This document shows, in pieces, positions 1 to 5,676 of a stretch of 6,960 bases of DNA. Numbering within the stretch: position 1 is the stretch's first letter; every line of letters begins with the position of its first letter. The stretch spans positions 1 through 6,960 of the forward strand of contig DRJN01000057.1 in assembly GCA_011052165.1 (NCBI GenBank), in the 5' to 3' direction. A program made the translations under genes and the position numbers. Source of the stretch: Gammaproteobacteria bacterium (GTDB lineage Bacteria; Pseudomonadota; Gammaproteobacteria; UBA6429; Thiohalophilaceae). The notes below the pieces were generated by a model that saw only the letters and a program-made list of their open reading frames with translations, was not told the origin of the DNA and did no database searches.

Positions 1-875
1 AGCGCCTCATTGAAACCGAGGCCGGTACTGTTTCGTGAATCTTCGGCGAATTGAAGGATACGTTCCGCAAGTGTCGCACGGTACGTATCAGCATTAATGA
101 CTGTACTCCCCAGGCTGATCATGCCCGTTGCGTCGAGGCCGTTCAGCACGCCATCTGCGCGGATGTCGTCATAAGCGGTCTGTATAAACGCTATCGAGTT
201 CCACGTACTGTGCTCTGGCTGACCAGCGTCAACGCTTACCTGGCGGGTCAGTTCCGAAATACCCGCCGCAACCAGACCGGCTCGCAGCTGATCTGTAAGT
301 ACAGCAGTCCTGTTCACCGGATCAGTGACGTCGATGGGTAATGTCTTGATAACATCAAAACCCGCCCACCCAGAGATTTCTTGATTTGCCGCCTGAATAG
401 CATCAGCAGCCGACCTACCCTCTGCTTGTACCGAATACTCCGCCAAACCCGTGGCCAATGTAGTGAAGAACGTCGTATTGACAATCAGCGGCTGGCCAGA
501 TTGATACAGCTGAACAGCTGATAGTTTCTGATCTTTAGATGGGTCAATCTGAACCTGGAGGCCTGACGCCTCTTCGAGGTACGCCCCGCCCTCTACTTCG
601 ATGAGTATGGGTTTGTCAGGCGTTATAATCTCTATGGAGAACTGCCCATCATTACCCGTCTGACCGGACCCGAGCGATGCGCCCTTCGACCCACTGCCGA
701 AATCGTAAATACTGACGGTGCCGCCGCTGACAACACCATCAAAAGCAACCCCGGACACCGTGCCCGCTGGCCGCGACGTCGGCAACGAACCTGACGTTGA
801 ACCGCCGCCAGAGGAGCCACCACAGGCGGTCAGTACTAACACCAAAAATATAACTATCGGGGTGAAATAATTCAT
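1..875 (-). CDS. Secreted lipoprotein, partial (C-terminus beyond left edge)
   Basis: The reading frame is open from an ATG at 875 to the left edge (291 codons, no stop). The N-terminus is a lipoprotein signal: a short hydrophobic stretch with lipobox L15-T16-A17-C18, followed by a Gly/Ser-rich linker (residues 19-28). This predicts signal peptidase II processing and lipidation on Cys18. Residues about 35-100 (GTVSGVAFDGVVSGGTVSIY, then a segment on the effect of input data such as NDGQFSIEI) read like a beta-sandwich of the carboxypeptidase-regulatory/Ig-like type found in large bacterial surface lipoproteins. The rest is alpha-rich and unrecognised. A weak AAGG-type ribosome site precedes the ATG. 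The beta-barrel-like gene ends only 61 bp upstream on the same strand, so the two may be co-transcribed. Lipoprotein status is seen directly; the function is unknown. Confidence 0.8.
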   Translation of the reverse strand, partial: MNYFTPIVIFLVLVLTACGGSSGGGSTSGSLPTSRPAGTVSGVAFDGVVSGGTVSIYDFGSGSKGASLGSGQTGNDGQFSIEIITPDKPILIEVEGGAYLEEASGLQVQIDPSKDQKLSAVQLYQSGQPLIVNTTFFTTLATGLAEYSVQAEGRSAADAIQAANQEISGWAGFDVIKTLPIDVTDPVNRTAVLTDQLRAGLVAAGISELTRQVSVDAGQPEHSTWNSIAFIQTAYDDIRADGVLNGLDATGMISLGSTVINADTYRATLAERILQFAEDSRNSTGLGFNEA

Positions 876-936
876 TGCTCTACCTTATTTTTGTAATGTC
901 TCTCCGTGTACTACACTGCCGGTCGTTCTAATCCTG

Positions 937-1524
937 TCAATCGAGTCGATACAACAACAATGCCCCGAACGAACCACCCTCGATGGCGTCGCTGATTGAG
1001 AACATATACTCAGCGTTCACACCTACATCGATATGGTCGCTGAGTTGCCATTCGTGGGAGACGTTGAAACCTGCCGCATAAGCAACGCCGTCTTGATCGG
1101 AGAAGGTTTGCGCGAGAAATCCATCAGAATCAAGCGTATGTCGAGCCGTTTTATCGCTGAACTCGATTTGCGGGCCGAGACCGACCCACGGTTTGAAATA
1201 TCGACTCAGGCGTAAACGCCGCTGATAGAATCCAGCAACGGTAATAGATTTAACGTCTTGACCAACGTCACTCGTGGAAGCATCCAGCGTGAAATCGTAT
1301 TTCGTGACATTTGTCACCCAACGGTTGTCACGCCCAAATGGAAACATCGCAACTACGGATAAAGCAACGAATTCTTGTGATGAGTCTGCAGAACCGTCTG
1401 GATCGTCGACCGTAAGATTTGGACTGAAAAACGGTGCCCAACCGAATTTAATACCCTTACCTGGCTCAGCGTGAGTAAGAAACGGTACTAATAAACAGAA
1501 CACGAACGCCACGCGTAGTGACAT
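937..1524 (-). CDS. Outer-membrane beta-barrel-like protein with signal peptide
   Basis: This 195-aa protein starts with a Sec signal peptide: Arg4, a hydrophobic core to Phe15, and a likely cut after T17-H18-A19. The mature part alternates polar and hydrophobic residues in short stretches with many aromatics (for example KPWVGLGPQIEF, GVNAEYMFSI and the last strand GALLLYRL), typical of a small eight-stranded porin-like barrel of the OmpW/OMP_b-brl type. The terminal residue is Asp, not the usual Phe, so barrel assembly is inferred. The start is fixed by a strong GGAGGAG ribosome site (1532-1538 on the plus strand) 7 nt before the ATG and by the signal peptide. The lipoprotein gene follows 61 bp downstream, which suggests an envelope pair. 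No substrate can be assigned. Confidence 0.75.
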   Translation of the reverse strand: MSLRVAFVFCLLVPFLTHAEPGKGIKFGWAPFFSPNLTVDDPDGSADSSQEFVALSVVAMFPFGRDNRWVTNVTKYDFTLDASTSDVGQDVKSITVAGFYQRRLRLSRYFKPWVGLGPQIEFSDKTARHTLDSDGFLAQTFSDQDGVAYAAGFNVSHEWQLSDHIDVGVNAEYMFSISDAIEGGSFGALLLYRLD

Positions 1525-1905
1525 TGAAACTCTCCTCCATGTTTTCTTTTTTTATTTCCCTAAATGCGCAACAGACGCATGTACTACTAATTCAAGGACG
1601 GCATATCAAAAAACTCTTGCGCATATGTTATGACATTCGCACGGGTTTAGTAAAGCTATTGGCGTACCCGCTATATGCAGTTGCGATTTCTATAACGCCC
1701 TGCCCGTGCAATATCCCGGGCACAAACGTTGAGACACTCGCTACCGCAGTTTGTTCAAAAAAATATTTATGATTAACTTTCAGGGGTTATAGTCGACGAC
1801 CTATGAAACAATCGCTTTTGAAGTACACCGTTACGACTGCAGATAAAGATGTATCTATCACCGCGTCTATAAATAATTTACGCTAATCAGACTGGAACCC
1901 ATTCG
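1525..1905. other. AT-rich intergenic region without a convincing gene
   Basis: This stretch lies between the barrel gene start and the end of the SOS-type operon. It should hold the promoter of the barrel gene; the best minus-strand candidate is TTGATA, 17 nt, TAGTAC, which is weak at -10. A small stem-loop (TGCCCG at 1701-1706 with CGGGCA at 1717-1722) has no T-run. A 27-codon plus-strand ORF (1803-1886, starting MKQSLLKYTV) lacks a well-spaced ribosome site, so I do not call it. I see no clear terminator for the operon ending near 1906. Confidence 0.5.
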
Positions 1906-2133
1906 CTACGATGCACCCAGGCGGCATTGATCTATAAGAAAACCAGCCAGCTTCCCAAATGAGTCATTCGCCAATACCTTGATCGAAACAACTTTCAAGA
2001 TAGGAGCCCGCAGGGTTTCATGTCTGCCGGTCAGCCTGTTTTCCAGTACCACCAGTTTGAAGAACAGCCATCGCCCAATTGCAGAGCTAACCGACAAGAC
2101 CTGATGTACCGGGTTGGTGACGGCGAAGCACAT
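1906..2133 (-). CDS. Possible 75-aa hypothetical protein at the operon end
   Basis: The ATG directly abuts the stop of the divergent SRAP gene (TGAATG), an arrangement that permits translational coupling. The predicted product begins MCFAVTNPVHQVLSV and continues with hydrophobic and basic segments (GRWLFFKLVVLENRLTGR, KLAGFLIDQCRLGAS). I recognise no family, no signal peptide and no clear motif. No independent ribosome site is visible. It could be a genuine fourth operon member, a decayed remnant, or a chance ORF; competing ORFs on the plus strand look no better. The only support is its position and strand. Confidence 0.3.
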   Translation of the reverse strand: MCFAVTNPVHQVLSVSSAIGRWLFFKLVVLENRLTGRHETLRAPILKVVSIKVLANDSFGKLAGFLIDQCRLGAS

Positions 2134-2565
2134 TCAATCCCAGGCCGACTTCCGGATGCCACTGATCAATCTTGGCCAACGGTCATGTACCGCATCGGCC
2201 AGTTCCGGCTCCACGGTAACCACGTAGACGCGCTGTTCGTGGTCGTTGCGGGCCACCAGCCCCTGAATCCATTGCCCTGGTGTCAGATCGTACCAGTGAC
2301 TGTGCCCTTCCAGATCTTTTTCCATGAAGTGTTTGATGGGTAGTTTGACGGGTACGGGAAACCAGCGATCCCAGCGGCCGGCATAAATGGAGTCCAGCCG
2401 CGCCCAACCACCGAGAGGCAAGACACCTTTCTGTTCCTTGCGCCGTCCCCAGGGCAGCAGTTCCACGGTGTCAGACCTGGTTTTAACCGGCAGCATGGCT
2501 TTGGGGTTGGGAAAGTAGACCCGGATATCCTGCCCGAGGTGAGTGTAATAGACGCCGCCGCACAT
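2134..2565 (-). CDS. Divergent SRAP (YedK/HMCES-like) domain protein
   Basis: This 143-aa protein is much shorter than the usual 200-230 aa of SRAP proteins but follows the family's motif order. It starts MCGG, so removal of Met1 would expose Cys2, the residue that crosslinks to abasic DNA in YedK/HMCES. W39-G40 matches the family's ARWGL block, and W54-A-R-L-D matches NARAET. F80-M-E82 matches GFYEW, with the Glu kept. I100-Q-G-L matches FAGLW, and V126-H127-D-R-W-P matches IHDRMP, with the His kept. The Asn of NARAET is replaced by Trp54. The ATG lies 2 bp after the polymerase stop (TAACCATG), which implies tight coupling. Known: SRAP proteins bind or crosslink abasic sites in single-stranded DNA. 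Inferred: this one acts beside the polymerase during SOS synthesis. I matched the motifs by eye, so the fold assignment is likely but unproven. Confidence 0.65.
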   Translation of the reverse strand: MCGGVYYTHLGQDIRVYFPNPKAMLPVKTRSDTVELLPWGRRKEQKGVLPLGGWARLDSIYAGRWDRWFPVPVKLPIKHFMEKDLEGHSHWYDLTPGQWIQGLVARNDHEQRVYVVTVEPELADAVHDRWPRLISGIRKSAWD

Positions 2566-2567
2566 GG

Positions 2568-3803
2568 TTACACCGTCTGGCGGTGGCCATAGGGTTTCCA
2601 GGCCGGAGCGATGACATTGGGCATGCTGGAACGTTGCAGCAGGCGCGCCGGCGCCAGCGCAAATTCACCGAAGCGCTGATTGATGTCGTCCATGACGGCA
2701 TTGCATGCGTTGCGGGGTGTGCATGGTATTGCAAACAGATCGTCTTGTTGCCGGGCCGGTTGCGGGTCCAGAGCCGTTACCTGCACCTGGTGTACACCCA
2801 GGCCGTACCAGTGCTGCTGCAACATCTGATAACACAACGCCATGATCAGGGCACCATCATCGATGGGTTGTGCTGTACGTAGTTTGTCGCCGATCCAGCC
2901 GTCCCGGGTACGCAGGGCAATCAGGAACCGGCTCGCTGTCAGATTATGGCGACGCAACCGCGCGGCAACCTTTTCACTCATGTGCAGCAGGTAGGTCAGG
3001 ATCACCGCCTTGTTTCTCGTATCCGGCGGCATCACCTTGCCGTGTCCGATAGACTTGGGTGGCGCTACGTTGGTATGCACCGGCTCCGGGTCCTGGCCCT
3101 GACACATGTACCAGATACGTCGGCCGGGGTTGCCGAAGCGGCGTGCCAGCACACTAATAGGCAACCGTGCCATGTCGCCGCAGGTGTGCACACCATGTTG
3201 CGCGAGAAAGGTACCGATGCCTTGGGCAATACCGCACAGCTCGGTGACCAGCACTGGCGCCAGCCGCTGCTGTGCTTCCCACGGCGGAATCACCGTGAAG
3301 CCGTTCGGTTTCTGCAGCTTGGCGGCATACTTGGCAGTGGTCTTGTCACCGGACACTCCCACGGAACACAGAATGCCCGAAGCTTCAAACACGGTTTGTT
3401 TTACCTGCCAGGCGATGCGTTCGGGCGAACCCGATAGACGCTGGCAACGGGTGACATCGAGGAAGGCCTCGTCGACGGAAAATACTTCCACATCCGGGCT
3501 GATGTCCTGTAGTGCTGCCATGATGGCGGAGGACGTCGCGGCATAGCGTTTGGGATCGGCCGGGCACTGGATAAGATCGGGGCACAACGCGCGTCCCTGT
3601 TTCAACCGCATACCGGTATGAACACCGAAGGCGCGGGCTTCATAGGAACAGGTAATGATGCAGGTGCCTTGCAAGCCGTTGGTGATGGCCACCGGGCGAC
3701 CGCGCCACTCGGGTTGGTCACGCTGTTCGATGGAAGCGAAGAAAGCATTCATATCCACCAGGATGATGGCACATTCCCAGGGAGAAGAAGGTACTGCCGA
3801 CAT
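2568..3803 (-). CDS. umuC: Y-family translesion DNA polymerase (UmuC/DinB type)
   Basis: This 411-aa error-prone polymerase copies past damaged template bases. The palm holds the metal-binding residues D17 (LVDMNAFFASIE) and D111-E112 (SVDEAFLDV). Y54 and R57 in SYEARAFGV contact the incoming nucleotide, and F22 is the expected steric gate. S147-G168 contains the K-x3-K-type palm motif ending KPNG, followed by a helix-hairpin-helix thumb and a little-finger domain. Q353-D-D-L-F357 fits the beta-clamp-binding motif, at nearly the position of the motif in E. coli UmuC. I chose ATG 3803, 16 bp after the lexA-like stop; an ATG at 3866 would add 21 unrelated residues inside the upstream gene. The ribosome site is weak (CAGG), which fits translation coupled to lexA. 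No separate umuD is present. The length is closer to UmuC than DinB, but the subfamily is not certain. Confidence 0.88.
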   Translation of the reverse strand: MSAVPSSPWECAIILVDMNAFFASIEQRDQPEWRGRPVAITNGLQGTCIITCSYEARAFGVHTGMRLKQGRALCPDLIQCPADPKRYAATSSAIMAALQDISPDVEVFSVDEAFLDVTRCQRLSGSPERIAWQVKQTVFEASGILCSVGVSGDKTTAKYAAKLQKPNGFTVIPPWEAQQRLAPVLVTELCGIAQGIGTFLAQHGVHTCGDMARLPISVLARRFGNPGRRIWYMCQGQDPEPVHTNVAPPKSIGHGKVMPPDTRNKAVILTYLLHMSEKVAARLRRHNLTASRFLIALRTRDGWIGDKLRTAQPIDDGALIMALCYQMLQQHWYGLGVHQVQVTALDPQPARQQDDLFAIPCTPRNACNAVMDDINQRFGEFALAPARLLQRSSMPNVIAPAWKPYGHRQTV

Positions 3804-3819
3804 AAAACGAAACCTGCTG

Positions 3820-4422
3820 TTAGCGATAACTGCGTAATTGCCCGACCACGACGCCCTGGATAGCAACGCGCTCGGAGGGATAGACCATGGTTTGCATCGT
3901 GCGATTGGCAGGGATCAGTTCCACCTGGTTGTTAGCGCAATGCTGGATGCGTTTCAGAGTGGCGTCCTCGCCGTCGATCAGGGCCACGACAATCTCGCCG
4001 TTATGGGCGTAGTCGCGGCTTTCGATAACCACGGTGTCCCCATTGAGAATGCCGGCCTCAACCATGGAGTCGCCCACCACATGCAAGGCAAAGCGGTCAG
4101 GGCCGAGTAGAAAATCAGCGAGGTTGAGACGGTCCTGATCGGGAATGGCCTCGATGGGCTGGCCGGCAGCGATGCGCCCCGCCAGCGGCAAGCTGCAGCT
4201 GTCATCGGGATCCGCCGGTGGCGGCAGACGAATACCGCGCTTGCGGCCCGGTACCAGTTCAATGCGGCCGGCTTCGGCCAGGGCCTGCACATGGCGGTGC
4301 ACCGTACCGCGGGAGCAGATGCCCAGGGCGGCGCCGATCTCCGCCAGGCTCGGGGCATAGCCCTTGCGGACAAGGAACTGGCTGATGAAAATCAAAGCCT
4401 TATGCTGACTTTCAGTAAGCAT
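3820..4422 (-). CDS. lexA: LexA-like S24 autocleaving repressor
   Basis: This 200-aa SOS-type repressor has a LexA winged helix at residues 1-66 (SLAEIGAALGI turn, recognition helix SRGTVHRHV) and an S24 peptidase domain from about 75. The cleavage bond is A81-G82, the catalytic Ser is S119 in VVGDSMVEAG, and the catalytic Lys is K157 in DATLKRI, so all autolysis parts are present. RecA-stimulated self-cleavage is the family's mechanism. It is first in an operon with a Y-family polymerase and an SRAP-like protein. The intact DNA-binding domain shows it is a repressor and not a UmuD. It probably represses itself through the GTTC-N7-GTTC boxes in its own promoter. The S-[KR]-x-x-[IV]-H-R pattern in the recognition helix resembles alphaproteobacterial LexA. 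Whether it is the cell's only LexA or an accessory copy cannot be seen. Confidence 0.9.
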   Translation of the reverse strand: MLTESQHKALIFISQFLVRKGYAPSLAEIGAALGICSRGTVHRHVQALAEAGRIELVPGRKRGIRLPPPADPDDSCSLPLAGRIAAGQPIEAIPDQDRLNLADFLLGPDRFALHVVGDSMVEAGILNGDTVVIESRDYAHNGEIVVALIDGEDATLKRIQHCANNQVELIPANRTMQTMVYPSERVAIQGVVVGQLRSYR

Positions 4423-4428
4423 GCCGAT

Positions 4429-4443
4429 GTTCTCGAAATGTTC
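4429..4443 (+). promoter_or_regulatory. LexA-type operator, perfect GTTC-N7-GTTC
   Basis: The two GTTC half-sites at 4429-4432 and 4440-4443 are separated by exactly 7 bases. They sit in a longer 8-bp direct repeat ATGTTCTC (4427-4434 and 4438-4445) with 11-bp periodicity. This is the LexA box established for alphaproteobacteria. It lies between the predicted transcription start and the lexA ATG, a good position to block transcription. Confidence 0.7.
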
Positions 4444-4454
4444 TCATTAGGTAC

Positions 4455-4483
4455 AGTGTAGAAAACATTCCGGGAACATTCAA
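4455..4483 (-). promoter_or_regulatory. Predicted sigma70 promoter of the lexA-umuC operon
   Basis: On the minus strand TTGAAT (4478-4483) is followed by a 17-bp spacer and TACACT (4455-4460), each 4/6 to consensus. Transcription would start near 4448, giving a leader of about 26 nt that contains the perfect LexA-type box, while the second box fills the spacer. The fit of promoter and operators supports both calls. Confidence 0.6.
4463..4477 (-). promoter_or_regulatory. Second LexA-type operator, GTTC-N7-GTTT
   Basis: Read on the minus strand this is GTTC, 7 bases, GTTT, with one mismatch to the perfect box and in the opposite orientation to it. It falls entirely within the spacer between the predicted -35 and -10. 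A further lone half-site (GGACATTC, 4492-4499) lies upstream of the -35. Confidence 0.6.
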
Positions 4484-4607
4484 CCAGCCCGGGACATTCA
4501 GAGGTCTAACTGTCTCGCGTCAATTACTTTGTCCGGTTTGGCGACAATTATGATGGCCGGGTGCGTATGTAAAAGGGCGCCAGGGAGTTTGACCCGACAG
4601 GGCTAAC

Positions 4608-4650
4608 CCCGTTTAACGGGATTGGGAAAGACTTCCGGCAACTTGCCCGG
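4608..4650 (-). terminator. Two short stem-loops after the xre gene, weak terminator candidate
   Basis: Just past the xre stop, the minus strand can fold CCGGGCAAGTTGCCGG (4635-4650, one bulge). A second small stem, CCCGTT/AACGGG, lies at 4608-4620. Neither has a proper T-run, so termination between xre and the lexA promoter is only suggested. Confidence 0.25.
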
Positions 4651-4860
4651 CTATTTCGTGGGCGGGGTAAGCAGCTCCCCAACATCACACCGCAGCGATT
4701 TTGCGATCTGCTCTAACGTTGCAATGGTCGTATTCTGGGCACCGCTCTCCAACCTCGATAAGGTCGCTCGGCTAATGCCCAGTTTTCGGGCGAACACATC
4801 CTGGGTTTTGGCGCCGCGTCGTGCTCTGAGGTTTGCCGCGAGTTTTTGAGCGAGATCCAT
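4651..4860 (-). CDS. Small XRE-family HTH regulator
   Basis: This 69-aa protein is essentially a single Cro/C1-type helix-turn-helix domain: KLAANLRARRGAKTQ, then DVFARKLGISRATLSRLESG (turn and recognition helix, about residues 21-40), then the TTIATLEQIAKSL helix. The frame stays open upstream to an ATG at 5124, but that extension would run through the palindromic intergenic region and antisense to the CsrA-like gene. I therefore use ATG 4860, where the conserved domain begins. The ribosome site is poor. The gene diverges from the csrA-like/xre pair across about 100 bp with two inverted repeats, so autoregulation and control of that pair are likely (inference). Single-domain XRE proteins are common control proteins of mobile elements and toxin-antitoxin or restriction systems, but no such partner is seen here. 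Confidence 0.8.
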   Translation of the reverse strand: MDLAQKLAANLRARRGAKTQDVFARKLGISRATLSRLESGAQNTTIATLEQIAKSLRCDVGELLTPPTK

Positions 4861-4880
4861 AGCCAGGGTACATCGTCCGT

Positions 4881-4908
4881 TTGGTTCACATGTGAACAAT
4901 CCTATAGT
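4881..4908 (+). promoter_or_regulatory. Candidate promoter of the csrA-like/xre pair
   Basis: TTGGTT (4881-4886), a 16-bp spacer and TATAGT (4903-4908) form a plausible sigma70 promoter reading toward the csrA-like gene. The 14-bp palindrome occupies its spacer, so a bound regulator would block it. Confidence 0.4.
4884..4897. promoter_or_regulatory. Perfect 14-bp palindrome, probable XRE operator
   Basis: GTTCACATGTGAAC is fully self-complementary and lies between the divergent xre and csrA-like genes. It overlaps the spacer of the predicted plus-strand promoter. Palindromes of this size are typical dimer sites for Cro/C1-type proteins; which regulator binds is inferred. Confidence 0.5.
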
Positions 4909-4913
4909 AGGAT
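4899..4913. promoter_or_regulatory. Inverted repeat ATCCTA-TAG-TAGGAT
   Basis: Perfect 6-bp arms around a 3-bp centre lie directly beside the 14-bp palindrome and cover the candidate -10. It could be a second operator. On the minus strand the same spot gives TACTAT, a possible -10 for the divergent xre gene, without a convincing -35. Confidence 0.35.
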
Positions 4914-4962
4914 GATGTACACATATGGAAATCTTCCTGAATGGAGTAAAAGGGACTTGCCC

Positions 4963-5154
4963 ATGCTCACTCGAAAACCAGGCCAGTCCGTACTGGTGCA
5001 ATTGGAACCCGCTATCTTCGAAAACTGCTGCCCGGACACCGGTAGTATCAACGCATCTATTATTATTAAAATCGTCGTCACGCGGATTGACGGTAATCAG
5101 GTCGGGAACGGCATACAAGCCCATCCTTCGGTCAATGTTGCCGGACCGAACTGA
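4963..5154 (+). CDS. csrA: CsrA-like RNA-binding regulator with insertion and frameshifted C-terminus
   Basis: The 63-aa product starts with the CsrA signature MLTRKPGQSVLV (strand 1). It resumes with IIIKIVVTRIDGNQVGNGIQA and P-S-V-N-V, matching CsrA strands 2-4 (usual core: DxQVRLGIxAPxxVxVHR). About 20 residues (14-32, with a Cys22-Cys23 pair) are inserted after strand 1. CsrA proteins are small dimers that bind GGA motifs in mRNA leaders. The present frame ends in AGPN and lacks the conserved C-terminal Arg and helix. Shifting by -1 at codon 60 (position 5142) restores RTELIEAAEAV and ends at 5198, giving a 78-aa protein. AGGG at 4951-4954, 8 nt before the ATG, fixes the start; an in-frame ATG at 4846 lies upstream of the predicted promoter. 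As read, the protein is probably impaired; a sequencing error is also possible. Confidence 0.6.
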   Translation: MLTRKPGQSVLVQLEPAIFENCCPDTGSINASIIIKIVVTRIDGNQVGNGIQAHPSVNVAGPN

Positions 5155-5202
5155 TCGAGGCTGCCGAAGCCGTTACCAGTTCACCGCCAGAACCCTGAAA
5201 CG

Positions 5203-5430
5203 GTGACAACCCCTACCCTACGGCTGTTAGCCATTCGGGTACGCGTCTTACGAGCTATGCAAGGACTCTCACAGGAAGAGCTCGCGGAGCGCTCCTGTTT
5301 ACATCGTACCTATATTGGCGCGGTCGAACGCGCGGAGCGAAATATCACGCTTAAGGTATTGGAGAAGATTGCCAAAGGGTTGGATATAGAGCCAGGTACC
5401 TTGATCAGCAAAGACTTCATTTTCCCCTAG
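5203..5430 (+). CDS. Second XRE-family HTH regulator (GTG start)
   Basis: This 75-aa single-domain Cro/C1 HTH protein begins RLLAIRVRVLRAMQGLSQEE, followed by the turn/recognition segment ELAERSCLHRTYIGAVERAE and the closing helix ITLKVLEKIAKGLDIEP. The domain resembles the control-protein-like XRE group (HRTYIGxVERGERNI). It starts with GTG and has no clear ribosome site. It lies 4 nt after TGA 5198, where the frame-corrected CsrA-like protein would end, so its translation was probably coupled to that gene. With the current frameshift, ribosomes stop about 50 nt earlier, which may lower its expression. It shares a promoter with the csrA-like gene and faces the divergent xre at 4860. Its targets are unknown. 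Confidence 0.82.
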   Translation: MTTPTLRLLAIRVRVLRAMQGLSQEELAERSCLHRTYIGAVERAERNITLKVLEKIAKGLDIEPGTLISKDFIFP

Positions 5431-5460
5431 CGCTAAAAGAGACCAAATTTACTTATTATT

Positions 5461-5492
5461 GCTGGCACCCATGTAAAGGTGAGTAAACCAGC
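5461..5492 (+). terminator. Weak composite stem-loop after the second xre gene
   Basis: GCTGG (5461-5465) pairs with CCAGC (5488-5492) and encloses CACC/GGTG. Only a GGAATTT run follows. It might end the plus-strand pair, but the stem is short and broken. Confidence 0.22.
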
Positions 5493-5523
5493 GGAATTTC
5501 ACCGCCAGTTTATCCAGAGTCGT

Positions 5524-5565
5524 AAAAAGCAAAGCCGCCAGTCCCTAATAGAATGGCGGCTTTGC
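5524..5565 (-). terminator. Strong rho-independent terminator of the SRAP gene
   Basis: A perfect 12-bp GC-rich stem (5529-5540 with 5554-5565) and a 13-nt loop are followed on the minus strand by TTTTT (5524-5528). It lies about 105 bp past the SRAP stop and should end that transcript. On the plus strand no T-run follows the stem. Confidence 0.8.
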
Positions 5566-5656
5566 AGACCTTATAGGCGACTTGGTACCAGACGCGAAGG
5601 TCGGGGCGACTTTACCTCGCAACCGGGTCTGCGTCTGTAAGCGGTTTCTGATTTTT

Positions 5657-5676
5657 CTGTAAGATATTTCTTACAG
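5657..5676. repeat. Perfect inverted repeat over the SRAP stop codon
   Basis: CTGTAAGA (5657-5664) and TCTTACAG (5669-5676) are perfect arms around TATT, overlapping the TAA stop of the SRAP gene. On the minus strand A's, not T's, follow, so it is not a standard terminator for that gene. It may be a 3'-end structure or a binding site. Confidence 0.4.

Noticed and set aside
1518..1772. 84-codon plus-strand ORF starting inside the barrel gene
   Set aside because: It overlaps the strong ribosome site and start of the minus-strand gene, has no ribosome site of its own, and its product has no recognisable features.
2020..2343. 107-codon plus-strand ORF opposite the SRAP-like gene
   Set aside because: It lies antisense to the SRAP-like gene, whose motifs are recognisable; the ORF has none.
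2946..3437. 163-codon plus-strand ORF opposite the polymerase
   Set aside because: It is a shadow of a well-conserved polymerase gene; its length follows from the base composition of the coding strand.
3804..3866. Longer polymerase start at ATG 3866
   Set aside because: The 21 extra residues overlap the lexA-like coding region and show no family similarity; the ATG at 3803 is well placed after the lexA stop.
5657..5676. Possible SOS box CTGT...ACAG at the SRAP stop
   Set aside because: The spacing between CTGT and ACAG is 12, not 8, and it lies at the 3' end of the gene, so it cannot be a standard LexA operator.
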